DNA from: Caryophanales bacterium
Lineage (GTDB): Bacteria > Bacillota > Bacilli > JARBTR01
Length of the DNA stretch: 64,000 nucleotides
Assembly: GCA_029240105.1 (NCBI GenBank)
Contig: JARBTR010000005.1
Location: forward strand, 124,001-188,000
Reading direction: 5' to 3'
The position numbers and the translations under genes are program-made. Positions 1-9,768 of the stretch are shown piece by piece. Each line of letters begins with the position of its first letter. Positions within the stretch are counted from its first letter, which is position 1. A model generated the notes under the pieces. The model saw only the letters and a program-made list of their open reading frames with translations, had not been told where the DNA came from and did no database searches.

Positions 1-356
1 TTACTTCCCTCTTGTGCTGCTTCCATTGTATGATCAGCTATCTTTTTCGAATTTTCAGTACTAGCAAAGACCTCTTCTGTCAAAACAGAATAGTTTGCGA
101 TTTCACTCGCTACTTTACTAATAGATTCCATTTGTACTTCTACTGATTGAGCGACCTTTTGAGTAATACCTATTAGATTCTCTACTGCAAAACCAGTTTC
201 TTCAATTTTTCCTGATATCCTATCTACAGTAACCTTTTGATTGTATTTCAAAAGCGCAATTTCATTTTCAGTATTGATAGTTTCGAAATCTTCTGAAAAT
301 TTAACATCTACAAAATTGGCATCTTTAAGTTTTTTATTTAATAACCATTTCAACAT
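1..356 (-). CDS. Methyl-accepting chemotaxis-like protein, N-terminal part (runs off the window)
   Basis: The reading frame opens at an ATG (356) behind a good ribosome binding site (AAGGTGA) and stays open to the window edge. The roughly 118 visible residues start MLKWLLNKKLKDANF and show no membrane segment. They turn into a helical, Ser/Thr/Gln-rich stretch (VEVQMESISKVASEIANY) typical of the cytoplasmic signalling part of chemoreceptors. It is probably a soluble receptor that feeds the CheA/CheW array encoded at 42-45 kb. A near-consensus SigD box lies at 403-428. The conserved hairpin tip lies outside the window, so the family call rests on heptad character and context. Confidence 0.7.
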   Translation of the reverse strand, partial: MLKWLLNKKLKDANFVDVKFSEDFETINTENEIALLKYNQKVTVDRISGKIEETGFAVENLIGITQKVAQSVEVQMESISKVASEIANYSVLTEEVFASTENSKKIADHTMEAAQEGS

Positions 357-782
357 GTACTTTCACCTTCAATTGAATTTATTTTTTTAATTTTTCATTC
401 CTATATCGACGTCTTTTGACAAATTTTACATGAAAAAATTCATTTTGACTATATATTTACAACACTTGATATAGGTACAATCATTGTTTTAATCATGATT
501 TTTTAAAATATGAGATTTACTTTATAAACTAGTATCTAAAAATTACGTTTCAGGATTTACTAGTTTTCATTTGTTTTGATAACTTTATATTATTTATTTC
601 TGCTTCCACAGATATAACGGATATTACTTAAAACCCTAATTACTTATGTAGGTTAGTTACTTATTGAAATTTTCCGTATCGACAAATCTAATTTTTCAAT
701 TAAATAAAATTATTTTCATGTTATAATAATTATAATTAAGTATTTTTACCATTAGATATTAGTATTCGTCCAGGAGGTTTAT
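357..782. other. Intergenic region between two divergent chemoreceptor genes
   Basis: This 426-base, very AT-rich stretch separates the two chemoreceptor genes. Besides the SigD-like box at 403-428 it holds two TATAAT-like motifs about 40-60 bases upstream of hemAT (around 720-740), without convincing -35 partners. I see no coding potential and no RNA gene. Confidence 0.6.
403..428 (-). promoter_or_regulatory. Candidate SigD promoter for the partial chemoreceptor gene
   Basis: Read on the minus strand this is TAAA (425-428), a 14-base spacer, and GTCGATAT (403-410). The SigD consensus is TAAA-N15-GCCGATAT, so there is one mismatch and the spacer is one base short. It lies 47 bases upstream of the ATG at 356. 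Chemoreceptor genes are classical SigD targets. Confidence 0.5.
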
Positions 783-2075
783 ATGTTAAAAGTTAAAAAG
801 AGTACTATAAAGGTATTTGATGACCTATCTACCATTGAAAAGGAAGTCATATTAGATACATCACAACTTGAAGATCTTACAAATCAATTGTTGATAATTG
901 GATTAGGAAATAGAGATTTAGCAATAGCTAAAAAGATTCAACCATTTATACAAGAACACTTGGATACAATTACCACTAATTATTACAACGAAATTCAAAA
1001 AGAAGCATCACTTTTAAAAATTATAAAAGACAACAGTACTGTGGATCGATTGAAAAAAACATTAACCAGACATTTATTTGAACTTTTTGATGGCAAAATT
1101 GATCATAATTTTATTAATCAGAGAATCACAATAGCCCATGTTCATGTAAAAATTGGTCTAAAAACAAAATGGTATATGGCTGCCTTTCAGAGTTTGTTTA
1201 GTACATTCGTTGAGATATTAAACAAATACATATTGGATAAAGATGAACTTCTAGAAGCTATACACGTCGTATCTAAACTTTTGAATCTTGAACAACAGTT
1301 GGTTCTAGAGGCGTATGAAGAAGAAGTTGAACGTATTAAAAAAGAAGAACAAGCAAAAAAGCAAATTCGTGAACGAGTAACGCAAAACGTACAAGACTTA
1401 TCTGCTATTGCGGAGGAAACAAGCGTTTCTGTACTATCCCTATCTAAAAAAACAGGGTTATTAGTAGAATTAGCGACATCCGGTGTACAATCTGCTGAAA
1501 AAGTAGAACACCGTTCTAAGGAAGGGAAACTTGGTATAGATGAACAACTAGCTCAAATGAACACAATTTCTGAAAATTCCATCCACATCACAAAAGAAGT
1601 TGAAGATCTACAAAGAATTTCTTCAGAAATTAATGAAGTGGTCATTCTCGTTAAAGAAATAGCTGATCAGTTAAATTTACTAGCTTTGAACGCCTCTATT
1701 GAATCTGCTAGAGCAGGAGTTGAAGGAAGAGGATTTTCAGTAGTGGCAAACGAGGTAAAGAAACTGGCAGAAAAGACCAAATCATCTGTTTCAAATGTAA
1801 GTGATTTAATTAAAAAGACCAATGTACAAATTGAAAATGTTAATTCGATTTCTATTGGAGTTAATGAATTGGTGCAAACAGGATTCCAAAACATGAATAC
1901 AATTGCCCGATTCTTTGATAGTATTTTAAAAGAAGTAGAACATAGTAAATTAGAAAATAAAGAAATGGAATCAGAGCTTCTATCTTTTTCACATCATTTT
2001 GATGAAATTCAACGTACTGTAGGGTATCTTGCTCAAACAACTGATGGAATACGTCTGATCACACAAGATCTCTAA
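783..2075 (+). CDS. hemAT: Heme-based aerotaxis transducer HemAT
   Basis: Soluble oxygen-sensing chemoreceptor of 430 aa (Bacillus subtilis HemAT has about 432). The N-terminal part (about 1-180) is a protoglobin heme domain. The proximal-histidine helix is visible as [15 protein letters not shown], with His121 the likely heme ligand. No membrane segment or HAMP domain follows. The C-terminal part is a coiled-coil signalling domain with the conserved tip [19 protein letters not shown] (about 296-314), which binds CheA/CheW. The start is the ATG behind AGGAGGT (772-778). It is monocistronic on the plus strand and ends at the terminator at 2106-2131. It reports O2 to the chemotaxis system. Confidence 0.93.
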   Translation: MLKVKKSTIKVFDDLSTIEKEVILDTSQLEDLTNQLLIIGLGNRDLAIAKKIQPFIQEHLDTITTNYYNEIQKEASLLKIIKDNSTVDRLKKTLTRHLFELFDGKIDHNFINQRITIAHVHVKIGLKTKWYMAAFQSLFSTFVEILNKYILDKDELLEAIHVVSKLLNLEQQLVLEAYEEEVERIKKEEQAKKQIRERVTQNVQDLSAIAEETSVSVLSLSKKTGLLVELATSGVQSAEKVEHRSKEGKLGIDEQLAQMNTISENSIHITKEVEDLQRISSEINEVVILVKEIADQLNLLALNASIESARAGVEGRGFSVVANEVKKLAEKTKSSVSNVSDLIKKTNVQIENVNSISIGVNELVQTGFQNMNTIARFFDSILKEVEHSKLENKEMESELLSFSHHFDEIQRTVGYLAQTTDGIRLITQDL

Positions 2076-2105
2076 TCTTCACAAGTAGAATATTGTATAG
2101 AAATT

Positions 2106-2131
2106 CTGCTCACTCGGTGAGCAGTTTTTTT
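2106..2131 (+). terminator. Rho-independent terminator after hemAT
   Basis: An 8-bp perfect stem CTGCTCAC / GTGAGCAG with loop TCG is followed by seven T on the plus strand, 30 bases after the hemAT stop. Confidence 0.92.
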
Positions 2132-2175
2132 GTTATATACAATTTGCTAGAAAAGTGAAGGTTTTTTTCCATGAA

Positions 2176-2214
2176 AATAGCCATATTTCAATTTTAAATG
2201 AAATATGACCATTT
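2176..2214. terminator. Imperfect inverted repeat between hemAT and sigD, possible terminator of the sigD operon
   Basis: The arms CATATTTCA (2182-2190) and TGAAATATG (2199-2207) are perfect and extend outward with a few mismatches. On the minus strand the following T run is short (ATTTTC), so termination of the operon that ends with sigD is likely by position but not certain. Confidence 0.4.
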
Positions 2215-2317
2215 CTTTAGTTTGTTTAACCCTTAGTTTATATTCATTAATGTAATGTACATAAATTATTCATGAAAAAACCTAACAGTTTACTTACTTC
2301 TAGACCCATTAGCAGAC

Positions 2318-3121
2318 CTATACGAACGAATCAAAGGTATATCCCTTTGATTCAAAACTCTGCCTTAAACGGAGTACAGCTTTGGAATGAATTTGTGAGA
2401 TCCTACCTTTAGTGAGATTCAATATTTCAGCAATTTCAACTTGGGAAATTCCCTCATAGTAAAGCAAAGATATAACGAGTCTCTCTTTTTCAGGCATTTT
2501 ATCAATACTTTCAGCCATTATTTTTTTGAATTCTTTTATTTGCAATTGTTTATCTTGGGAGATAGATTGAACGTCAGCAATTTGGTCCAAACGTTCTTGT
2601 TGCTTTCCATCTTCTTCATTTGTATTGATAGGTTCATTGAGAGATAACAGTGTTGATAAAGTTAAAGTAGCCATGGACTTATCAATTTCCTCAGGAGACA
2701 TATTCAAGAAGTGGCTTAGTTCCTCTTCAGTAGGCACCCTCATTAATGTTTGCTCTAAGTGCTTGATTGCATTATTTAACTCTTTTGCCTTTTCTCTATA
2801 TCCTCTTGGAACCCAATCCATTTTCCGAATTCCATCAAGCATAGACCCTTTAATACGCCAAAGGCCATAAGTTTCAAATTGGAACCCTTTATTATAATCG
2901 AATTTTTTTATAGCATTCAATAAACCGATATACCCTAAACTAATCAAGTCTTCTCTAGGAATAATACTCTGAGGGATACTTGAACTTAGTCGATTTGCCA
3001 TTTGGTCAACTAAATATCCGTATTGTTTTACCAGTGTTTCATGAGAAAGGGAATCTCCATTTTCTTGATACTTTTTCCATAAATGGTTTTGCGGAATTGT
3101 TTCATTAACAGCAGATCTCAC
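2318..3121 (-). CDS. sigD: RNA polymerase sigma factor for flagellar operons, SigD/FliA
   Basis: Alternative sigma factor of 267 aa directing late flagellar, chemotaxis and autolysin genes. Region 2 is visible as DLISLGYIGLLNAIKKFDYNKG followed by FETYGLWRIKGSMLDGIRK (about 60-100). Region 4 with its helix-turn-helix is near the C-terminus (GISQVEIAEILNLTKGRISQ, about 229-248). The best start is GTG at 3121 behind AGGAGGGG. It is the last gene of the fliO-sigD segment, as in Bacillus where sigD ends the fla/che operon. Its partner anti-sigma factor FlgM is at 25782-26048. SigD-type promoters occur throughout the window. Confidence 0.95.
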   Translation of the reverse strand: MRSAVNETIPQNHLWKKYQENGDSLSHETLVKQYGYLVDQMANRLSSSIPQSIIPREDLISLGYIGLLNAIKKFDYNKGFQFETYGLWRIKGSMLDGIRKMDWVPRGYREKAKELNNAIKHLEQTLMRVPTEEELSHFLNMSPEEIDKSMATLTLSTLLSLNEPINTNEEDGKQQERLDQIADVQSISQDKQLQIKEFKKIMAESIDKMPEKERLVISLLYYEGISQVEIAEILNLTKGRISQIHSKAVLRLRQSFESKGYTFDSFV

Positions 3122-3181
3122 TTTTTATCCCCTCCTATATACACATATTCAAAGTATTATTAGATTTCGAGAATTTTTAGG

Positions 3182-3511
3182 TTAATGGTTGCTATCCCCA
3201 TTATGTAATGAACCAAGATTAACCTCTTGAAATAATGGGTCATTCTTTTGATCGATATCAACTATATTTTGAAAATCATTTTGTTCACTTACTTCATCTC
3301 TAGTTTCTTCATTAAGTAAACTTGTACTTTTCTGAGAGGAAATTAGATGAATTAAAATTTGCAAAATATAACCTAATAGGGAGAATAGTAGAAAACCAAT
3401 CCCTGCCCTAAATAAAGACATTTGCCAATTGTTATTTATACTAGTAAACAAATAGGTGAAAAGAAAAGCTATTACTCCTAAAAATAGACCTTCTCGCCAT
3501 CTTGCTGTCAT
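3182..3511 (-). CDS. Small membrane protein of unknown function between flhG and sigD
   Basis: A 109-aa protein with two hydrophobic segments (about 7-25, EGLFLGVIAFLFTYLFTS; about 33-58, SLFRAGIGFLLFSLLGYILQ) and an acidic, Asn-rich cytoplasmic tail. I do not recognise the family. The ATG at 3511 lies behind AAAGGGGAGAG. It is 60 bases upstream of sigD and 161 bases downstream of flhG on the same strand, so it is probably co-transcribed with both. In B. subtilis this interval carries cheB-cheA-cheW-cheC-cheD, none of which is here. The position suggests a flagellar or SigD-related role, but that is inference only. Confidence 0.7.
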   Translation of the reverse strand: MTARWREGLFLGVIAFLFTYLFTSINNNWQMSLFRAGIGFLLFSLLGYILQILIHLISSQKSTSLLNEETRDEVSEQNDFQNIVDIDQKNDPLFQEVNLGSLHNGDSNH

Positions 3512-3672
3512 CTTGCTCTCCCCTTTGGGTTAGGTGTTGATATCTCATTTAGATCTGTTTCAACGGGAACGAATAACAGACGATCTGTGCGTTATACAAA
3601 AGACATTCCCTCCAAATCAACAACTTTCATGTTTGAAATATCAATTTCAGAAATTACCGACCTACGGTCTAT

Positions 3673-4557
3673 TTACAACGATTTACCCTTAGTTAATATT
3701 TTTTCAAAAAATCCACGAATACCTTTTGATGAAACCGCTTGATTCGAATCCATTTCGGTTAAATAGGAACGAACGATCTCCTTAATGTTCTTTGATGCTT
3801 CACAAGTTGGATATGACATATAAAACGGCATTTGCATACGGACTGACTGCCGTACATGTGAATCCTCCATTATATAGCCCAAAATTTTCAAATTGATTTT
3901 TAGAAATTTATTGCAGGCGCTGTTTAAAGCCCGAGATGTTTCTAATGCTTCACCAAAGTTTTGTGCACGGTTTACCACTAAACGAAATTTAGGTTGCTGT
4001 TGTTCATATTGGAAAACTGTTTTCAGCACGGCATAAGAATCTGCAATAGATGTTGGTTCAGGTGTAGTAACAATAATTGTTTCATCAGAAGCAAATATAA
4101 ATTCCATTAGTTCCTCTGAAATACCAGCACCAGTATCAAGCAAAATAAAGTCTGCATATGTTTGAAGTTTTTGAATTTGATCCCAAAAATAAGCGAGTGT
4201 ATGTTGATCAAAGCCCCTAAGATCTTGAATATCAAGATCTCCAGCAATGTATTCGATTCCACCAACACCCATTTCTAGTACATCCCAAATGGTATTTCTT
4301 TGATTTAGAACGTCCGTTAAATTGAACTTTGGAGTGACCCCCATAAGAATATTGATATTAGTTGTTGTAAAATCTAAATCTAACACAACTACTTTTTTTC
4401 CTGATGATTTCAAAGCAAGGGCAAAGTTAAGTGTGAAATTCGATTTACCAACCCCACCTTTTCCACTTGTTATTGTAAGCACTTTACATTTTTTATTATT
4501 TTCCTGCTGACCTTGAAGGCGATGCATGTATTCTCGAAGACTTTGCGCTTGATCCAT
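3673..4557 (-). CDS. flhG: Flagellar number regulator, MinD-like ATPase FlhG (YlxH)
   Basis: ParA/MinD-type ATPase, 294 aa. The N-terminal DQAQSLREYM motif (2-11) is the element that stimulates the FlhF GTPase in this family. The deviant Walker A KGGVGKS follows at about 31-37, then a Walker B-like ILLDTGAG (about 138-145). It works with FlhF and the C-ring proteins FliM/FliY to set flagellum number and place. It overlaps flhF by one base (TAATG). The reading frame continues past its stop codon into an unexplained 160-base interval (see findings). Confidence 0.94.
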   Translation of the reverse strand: MDQAQSLREYMHRLQGQQENNKKCKVLTITSGKGGVGKSNFTLNFALALKSSGKKVVVLDLDFTTTNINILMGVTPKFNLTDVLNQRNTIWDVLEMGVGGIEYIAGDLDIQDLRGFDQHTLAYFWDQIQKLQTYADFILLDTGAGISEELMEFIFASDETIIVTTPEPTSIADSYAVLKTVFQYEQQQPKFRLVVNRAQNFGEALETSRALNSACNKFLKINLKILGYIMEDSHVRQSVRMQMPFYMSYPTCEASKNIKEIVRSYLTEMDSNQAVSSKGIRGFFEKILTKGKSL

Positions 4558-5894
4558 TAGTCTTTCACTCCTAACAAATCTCGAGTAAGAAGAGCTGCAT
4601 CAACTGTAGTGATATCTTCAGGAACACTCTGTCCATTTGCAATATAAGCTATTTGATATGGGTACTTAATAGCAATATTAAGTATAGAACCATAGCTTGA
4701 TGTCTCATCAAGTTTTGTTAAAATAAGTTTTTTAACTGGGCTAGATTTAAATTCATCAAGTAAAATTTGCATATCATCATATTTTGTCGTTAAGCTTAAA
4801 ACAAGATAATTGTCGCTTTCAATTGGGTAGTTTAAGTATTCGTTTATAGATTCAACGTTCTTAACTTCCTTGTAATTACGACCAGTACTATCCATATAAA
4901 TAAGATCGTAATTTTCCAGTTTGTTTAACGCCTTCTCTAAATCTTCCGTAGAACGAACTACCTCAATTGGCACATTTAAAATACCAGCATACGTTTTAAG
5001 TTGTTCTACAGCAGCTATACGGTAAACATCTGTTGTTATCATAGCTACTTTACGTTTTTGTTTTAAAACTTGTTCAGTTGCTAGCTTTGCAATCGAAGTT
5101 GTCTTTCCAACACCTGTTGGGCCAATTACGTTAATCAAGCGCGTATTTTCATGAATTGCAATGGACTTTGGTACTCTCTTTTTAATAATCGCTTCAATTA
5201 TAGAAAAGAGTTCGTCTCTAATAATCAAATCGTCCAAGTTGTTCAGGGATTCATGCTTTTTTAATAGTTTTTTAATAATAAATTCTACTGATTTCTCATC
5301 GACTCCCTGTTTTTTCAAACGGTCTATCCATTTGCCTAAACTTGGGGGAATCGAACTACCTTGTTTGTCATTCATGATGAAATTTACCATCATTTTTTTC
5401 ATACTCTGAAGTTCATCAAGGAGTTGGTTATCATTTTCTTGTTCCAACTTTTGAGATGTAACAACAGCTAATTCATCAAACTTTTCTACATGCTTTTCCT
5501 CATGCTTTTCTGCATGTTTTTCTTCATGCTGTTCTTCATGTTTTTCTGCTGCATCTGTTTGTTGTGAATAATAATTATAAAGTTTTTGTGGTTTTTTATG
5601 AAAAACGGAAACCTCTTTTGCCTCTTCATTGTTAGATTTGTATAAATGACTCTTATTCAAAACAGTATTTCTATCATTTACTTTTAAATCTAAAGGAGCA
5701 TTTCGGTCTTTATATGAATCATTATCTTCTAGAGAATAGGCTGTCACTTCATATTTTTGTTTAGCAAATAATCCAAATAGACCGCCTGTTTTTATTGCTC
5801 TAGTATTTACGATAATAGCATTTTCCCCAAGTTGCTGGCGTACCATTTTTAATGCTAGGGGCATGCTCTCTGCAATTATTTTTTTTGTTATCAT
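4557..5894 (-). CDS. flhF: Signal recognition particle-type GTPase FlhF
   Basis: SRP-family GTPase of 445 aa that positions the basal body. The C-terminal NG domain carries the P-loop GPTGVGKTT (about 255-263), the DVYRIAAVEQL switch and the TKLDET guanine-specificity motif (about 390-396). The N-terminal B domain starts KKIIAESMPLALKMVRQQLG. A charged linker around 117-141 consists of repeated (E)KHE units, nine histidines among mostly Glu and Lys, encoded by a roughly 12-base DNA repeat at about 5490-5550; this is unusual. It overlaps flhA by 4 bases and flhG by 1, indicating translational coupling. Confidence 0.94.
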   Translation of the reverse strand: MITKKIIAESMPLALKMVRQQLGENAIIVNTRAIKTGGLFGLFAKQKYEVTAYSLEDNDSYKDRNAPLDLKVNDRNTVLNKSHLYKSNNEEAKEVSVFHKKPQKLYNYYSQQTDAAEKHEEQHEEKHAEKHEEKHVEKFDELAVVTSQKLEQENDNQLLDELQSMKKMMVNFIMNDKQGSSIPPSLGKWIDRLKKQGVDEKSVEFIIKKLLKKHESLNNLDDLIIRDELFSIIEAIIKKRVPKSIAIHENTRLINVIGPTGVGKTTSIAKLATEQVLKQKRKVAMITTDVYRIAAVEQLKTYAGILNVPIEVVRSTEDLEKALNKLENYDLIYMDSTGRNYKEVKNVESINEYLNYPIESDNYLVLSLTTKYDDMQILLDEFKSSPVKKLILTKLDETSSYGSILNIAIKYPYQIAYIANGQSVPEDITTVDAALLTRDLLGVKD

Positions 5895-7924
5895 AGGTTC
5901 ACCACTCCTATACTTTGAATTTCAATATCCGGCTCCAACTCGGTATAGGCGAGGACTGGTACAGTCGGCATGATTTTATCGACAAATTGCTTAAGATACA
6001 TACGTATTGATGGAGAAGTTAAGAAAATAGGCTGCCCACCAGCTTTGACAACACGTTCAATTTCACCTTGAAGTTCTTCGGTAATTCTTTTTGAAATTTG
6101 AGGGTCCATTGATAGATAGTATATTCCCGCTTCTGATTGATGAATAGAGTCGGATATCCCCTTTTCCAATGTAGCCCCTGCAGTTAGTACCTGGATAACT
6201 CCATTTTCAGCATATTGTTCTGTGATTTGTCGAGTCAGGGACTGACGAACATATTCCGTTAGAACCCTAGGCTCTTTTGTATAGGTTGCATAGTCAGCCA
6301 ATGTTTCAAAGATTGCTGATAAATCTCGAATTGATATCTGTTCTCGAAGTAAATTTTGCAATACTTTTTGAATTTCTCCCACGGACATTAGGTTCGGAAC
6401 AAGTTCCTCAACTAGGTTAGGATTTGATTCTTTCAAGTTGTCTACTAATTCTTTTGTTTCTTCCCTACGTAGTAACTGATGTGCGTATTGTTTTAATACT
6501 TCTGTTAAATGTGTTGCGATTACAGAAGAAGGATCAACAATCATATACCCTAAAAGTTCAGCTCTTTGTTTTTCTTCTGTATTTATCCATACAGCCGGAA
6601 GTCCAAACGCTGGTTCAATTACTCGAATACCATCTAACTCACCGCCATCGAGGCCTTGACTCATCGCAAGGAAGTGGTCTAAATATACTTCTCCTGAAGC
6701 AATTTTATTTCCACGGAATTTCAGTACATAATTGTTAGGCATTAATTGCAGATTATCACGAATACGAATTGTAGGAATGACCAAACCAAGCTCAATTGCA
6801 AATTGTCTTCTTATCATAACAATACGATCTAGAATATCTCCGCCCTGTTTTTGGTCAGCTAATGGGATTAACCCATATCCAATTTCAAGTTCTAGAGTGT
6901 CAAGCTGAAGTAAATTTATTACTTTCTCAGGTCGTCTAATTTCTTCATCAGCTTCTGCTTCAACTGCTTTTTCCTGTGTTAGAGCGTCCTTTTTAATGGA
7001 CTTCTGCATCGAGTATGCGCCAGCTGCTAGTAGTATAGATATTGGAACAGTCACCAATAAACCAATCGGTGTTAAAAGTCCCAGTAAAAAAACGATAGCC
7101 GAAACAATATATAACAAACTAGGATGTCTGAAAACTTGGTTAGTTATATCTGAACCCAAATTTCCTTCTGATGCTGCTCGTGTAACAGTAATAGCAGTCG
7201 CAGTGGAAATAAGCAATGCTGGAATCTGACTCACTAAGCCATCCCCGACGGATAATAGCGTATACGTGCTCAACGATTCAGCAAATCCCATTCCATGTAT
7301 CGCAATCCCTATTGCGAATCCACCAATAACATTTATGACAAGGATGATTATTCCAGCTATAGCATCACCCTTAACAAACTTACTGGCTCCGTCCATAGCC
7401 CCGTAAAAATCAGCCTCTTGCTCAATTTTCTTTCTACGCACGCGGGCATCTTGCTCACTAATTAGCCCTGCGTTCATATCAGCATCAATACTCATTTGTT
7501 TTCCAGGCATAGCATCTAGGGTGAATCGAGCTGCAACTTCGGCTACCCTCTCTGCTCCTTTTGTAATAACAATAAAGTTAATTACGACAAGGATTAAGAA
7601 AACAACAAAACCAACTACTGGGCTTCCTCCAATAACAAAGGAACCAAATGCCTCAATAACTTCCCCGCCGTCTGCTTTTGATAAAACAGAACGTGTCGTT
7701 GAAACGTTCAAAGCTAAACGGAATAATGTTGTAAGCAATAAAGCGGTTGGAAAAATGGAGAAATCCAAAGCTTCCTTCGTATTCATTGCGACCAACAAGA
7801 TTAGAATGGACAGTGAAATATTTATTATTAATAAAAAATCTAGTAAGATAGTAGGCATAGGAATGATCATCATTGCAACAATCACTATGACAAAAATCAA
7901 AACAGACATATCTTTTAATTTCAC
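5891..7924 (-). CDS. flhA: Flagellar type III export gate protein FlhA
   Basis: Integral membrane core of the export gate, 677 aa (B. subtilis also 677). The N-terminal half has about eight hydrophobic segments (from MSVLIFVIVIVAMMIIPMP). The family signature lies at about 137-165 (FTLDAMPGKQMSIDAD). The C-terminal half (from about residue 330) is the soluble docking domain for chaperone-substrate complexes such as FliS-flagellin. It sits between flhB and flhF with 4-base overlaps on both sides, the classical Bacillus order. Confidence 0.97.
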   Translation of the reverse strand: MKLKDMSVLIFVIVIVAMMIIPMPTILLDFLLIINISLSILILLVAMNTKEALDFSIFPTALLLTTLFRLALNVSTTRSVLSKADGGEVIEAFGSFVIGGSPVVGFVVFLILVVINFIVITKGAERVAEVAARFTLDAMPGKQMSIDADMNAGLISEQDARVRRKKIEQEADFYGAMDGASKFVKGDAIAGIIILVINVIGGFAIGIAIHGMGFAESLSTYTLLSVGDGLVSQIPALLISTATAITVTRAASEGNLGSDITNQVFRHPSLLYIVSAIVFLLGLLTPIGLLVTVPISILLAAGAYSMQKSIKKDALTQEKAVEAEADEEIRRPEKVINLLQLDTLELEIGYGLIPLADQKQGGDILDRIVMIRRQFAIELGLVIPTIRIRDNLQLMPNNYVLKFRGNKIASGEVYLDHFLAMSQGLDGGELDGIRVIEPAFGLPAVWINTEEKQRAELLGYMIVDPSSVIATHLTEVLKQYAHQLLRREETKELVDNLKESNPNLVEELVPNLMSVGEIQKVLQNLLREQISIRDLSAIFETLADYATYTKEPRVLTEYVRQSLTRQITEQYAENGVIQVLTAGATLEKGISDSIHQSEAGIYYLSMDPQISKRITEELQGEIERVVKAGGQPIFLTSPSIRMYLKQFVDKIMPTVPVLAYTELEPDIEIQSIGVVNL

Positions 7925-8988
7925 TTCATCATCCCCTTGTATCGGCCATTTTGATAATAAACATAGGCCAAAATCTCTCCTACTGCGTTAAACAACTCTT
8001 CTGGGATTGAATCCCCTATTTCAACTGAAGCAAATAGCGCTCGAGCTAAAGGTTTATTTTCAACAGTCATAATTTTATGCTGTTTAGCTACTTCTTTAAT
8101 TTTCAAAGCAACATGATCCTGACCTTTGGCAATCACCACCGGTGCATCCATCGTGTTAAAATCATAACGGACTGCAACAGCAAAGTGAGTTGGGTTTGTA
8201 ATAATTACATCTGCCTTAGGCACATCTTGCATCATTCGTTTCATTGCAATTTCTCGTTGCTTTGCTTTTCTTTTTCCTTTGATGAAAGGATCTCCATCCA
8301 TCTTTTTAAACTCTTCTTTAATTTCCTGTTTAGACATTCGTAACTTTTTTTCATATTCAAATCTTTGATATGCGTAATCAGCAGCAGCAATAACCACCAA
8401 ACTTGCTGAAACTGAAATCCCGATTTGTAGAATAAGGGAACCAATAAATCCTGCTGCATCCCAAATGTTTTTTTGTCCGAGTGTAAATAATACGGTCTTT
8501 TTGTTCCAAATAACCAAAAAAGCAACTAGTGATGTAATGAGAATTTTCAGGACTGATTTAATGAGCTCTGCAACTGCACGGAATGAAAAAATGTTTTTCG
8601 CACCCTGAATAGGGTTGATTTTTCCAAAATCCATTTTTAATAGTTCCGTATTAAACATAAAGCCTACCTGTCCGATGTTGGAAATTAGCCCAGCTGCTAT
8701 GGTAACAGCAAAGATTGGCGCAATTAATTTTGCAGATTCCAATAACAGTTGTTCATAAATCACTTGAGTATTTGAAACAGACACATCCCACAATAAATAT
8801 TCCTGAAAACACTTACGATATATATTAAAACATCCCTCAACGAAACTTTTCCCGCCAATCATTAGGCAGAAAAAAGAAAATAGCAGCGTTAGAGCAGTCG
8901 ATACTTCATTACTCTTTGCAACTTGCCCTTTATCCCTGGCTTCCTTTCGTTTATGTGGGGTGGCTTTTTCCGTTTTCTCTCCTGACAT
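7921..8988 (-). CDS. flhB: Flagellar export switch protein FlhB
   Basis: Export gate component of 355 aa that changes substrate class from rod/hook to filament. It has four hydrophobic segments in the N-terminal 210 residues. The C-terminal cytoplasmic domain bears the self-cleaving NPTH motif (ITNPTHFAVAVRYD, about 265-278). Its partner, the hook-length ruler FliK, is at 52378-53688 in another operon. It overlaps flhA by 4 bases and is 1 base from fliR. Confidence 0.96.
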   Translation of the reverse strand: MSGEKTEKATPHKRKEARDKGQVAKSNEVSTALTLLFSFFCLMIGGKSFVEGCFNIYRKCFQEYLLWDVSVSNTQVIYEQLLLESAKLIAPIFAVTIAAGLISNIGQVGFMFNTELLKMDFGKINPIQGAKNIFSFRAVAELIKSVLKILITSLVAFLVIWNKKTVLFTLGQKNIWDAAGFIGSLILQIGISVSASLVVIAAADYAYQRFEYEKKLRMSKQEIKEEFKKMDGDPFIKGKRKAKQREIAMKRMMQDVPKADVIITNPTHFAVAVRYDFNTMDAPVVIAKGQDHVALKIKEVAKQHKIMTVENKPLARALFASVEIGDSIPEELFNAVGEILAYVYYQNGRYKGMMK

Positions 8989-8989
8989 C

Positions 8990-9760
8990 TTAAGCCCCCA
9001 TAATTTTTAAAATAGAACTCATTGAATCAATCATGTTTTCAACAAGAATTTTCAGTAAATAAAAGAAGCTCGGTAGCACAAAAATGTATAACAAAAAAAA
9101 CAACAATATTTTGATTGGGGGAGCAATAACAAAAATATTCATTTGCGGCACGGTTTTGGCAATAATACCCAGTGTAATATCCACTATCAAAAGTGTACCG
9201 AAGATCGGTGCTGCCATCATAAAACCCAGTAAAAACAGCTGCTTTAAACACAATAAGAAAAAAGTAGATATACGACCATCCATCCATGCCGGCACAGAAG
9301 CGTTTACAGAAACCCAATCAAAGCTAGCTAAAATTCCTTGGATTAACATATGATGGGCATCTATAGCAAAAAAGAATAAAATTGCTAATATATTCTTAAA
9401 TCGACCTGTCAATTGCATACTTGTTTCTGATGTTGGATCAAAAAGTGTTGCCATTGAGAAGCCGGTTTGGGTATCTATCAAAGTACCTGCAAGTTGTACT
9501 GAGTAGAGTAGAATATTCGCAACCATCCCTAGAACGAGCCCGACTAGAAACTCTTTAAGAATTAAAAGAACCAAGACCCCACCTGATACTGAACTGACCT
9601 GGTCTTTTATCACACCAGCACATAGAATCGTTAATATCCCACTTAAACCTATTTTAACTGGAGCTGGTATTTGCCGTCCTGAGAAGATAGGTGCTGATAC
9701 AAAAAATGTTGAGATTCGGACAAAAATCAATAGTGAAGTCCACCCGTCAAAAGGAATCAT
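8990..9760 (-). CDS. fliR: Flagellar export apparatus protein FliR
   Basis: Membrane protein of 256 aa with six hydrophobic segments, part of the FliP5-FliQ4-FliR1 export channel. It begins MIPFDGWTSLLIFVRISTFF and contains the conserved SGRQIPAPVKIGLSG and QLAGTLIDTQTGFSMA segments. It lies between fliQ (8-base gap) and flhB (1-base gap). Confidence 0.95.
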   Translation of the reverse strand: MIPFDGWTSLLIFVRISTFFVSAPIFSGRQIPAPVKIGLSGILTILCAGVIKDQVSSVSGGVLVLLILKEFLVGLVLGMVANILLYSVQLAGTLIDTQTGFSMATLFDPTSETSMQLTGRFKNILAILFFFAIDAHHMLIQGILASFDWVSVNASVPAWMDGRISTFFLLCLKQLFLLGFMMAAPIFGTLLIVDITLGIIAKTVPQMNIFVIAPPIKILLFFLLYIFVLPSFFYLLKILVENMIDSMSSILKIMGA

Positions 9761-9768
9761 TTCATCAC

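Noticed and set aside
6996-7229. Plus-strand open frames opposite flhA, flhB and fliR
   Set aside because: They mirror strong minus-strand genes, have no ribosome binding site and no family resemblance.
7935-7945. GTATCGGC, an apparent SigD -10 near 7938
   Set aside because: It lies inside the end of flhB and no TTTA stands at the required distance.
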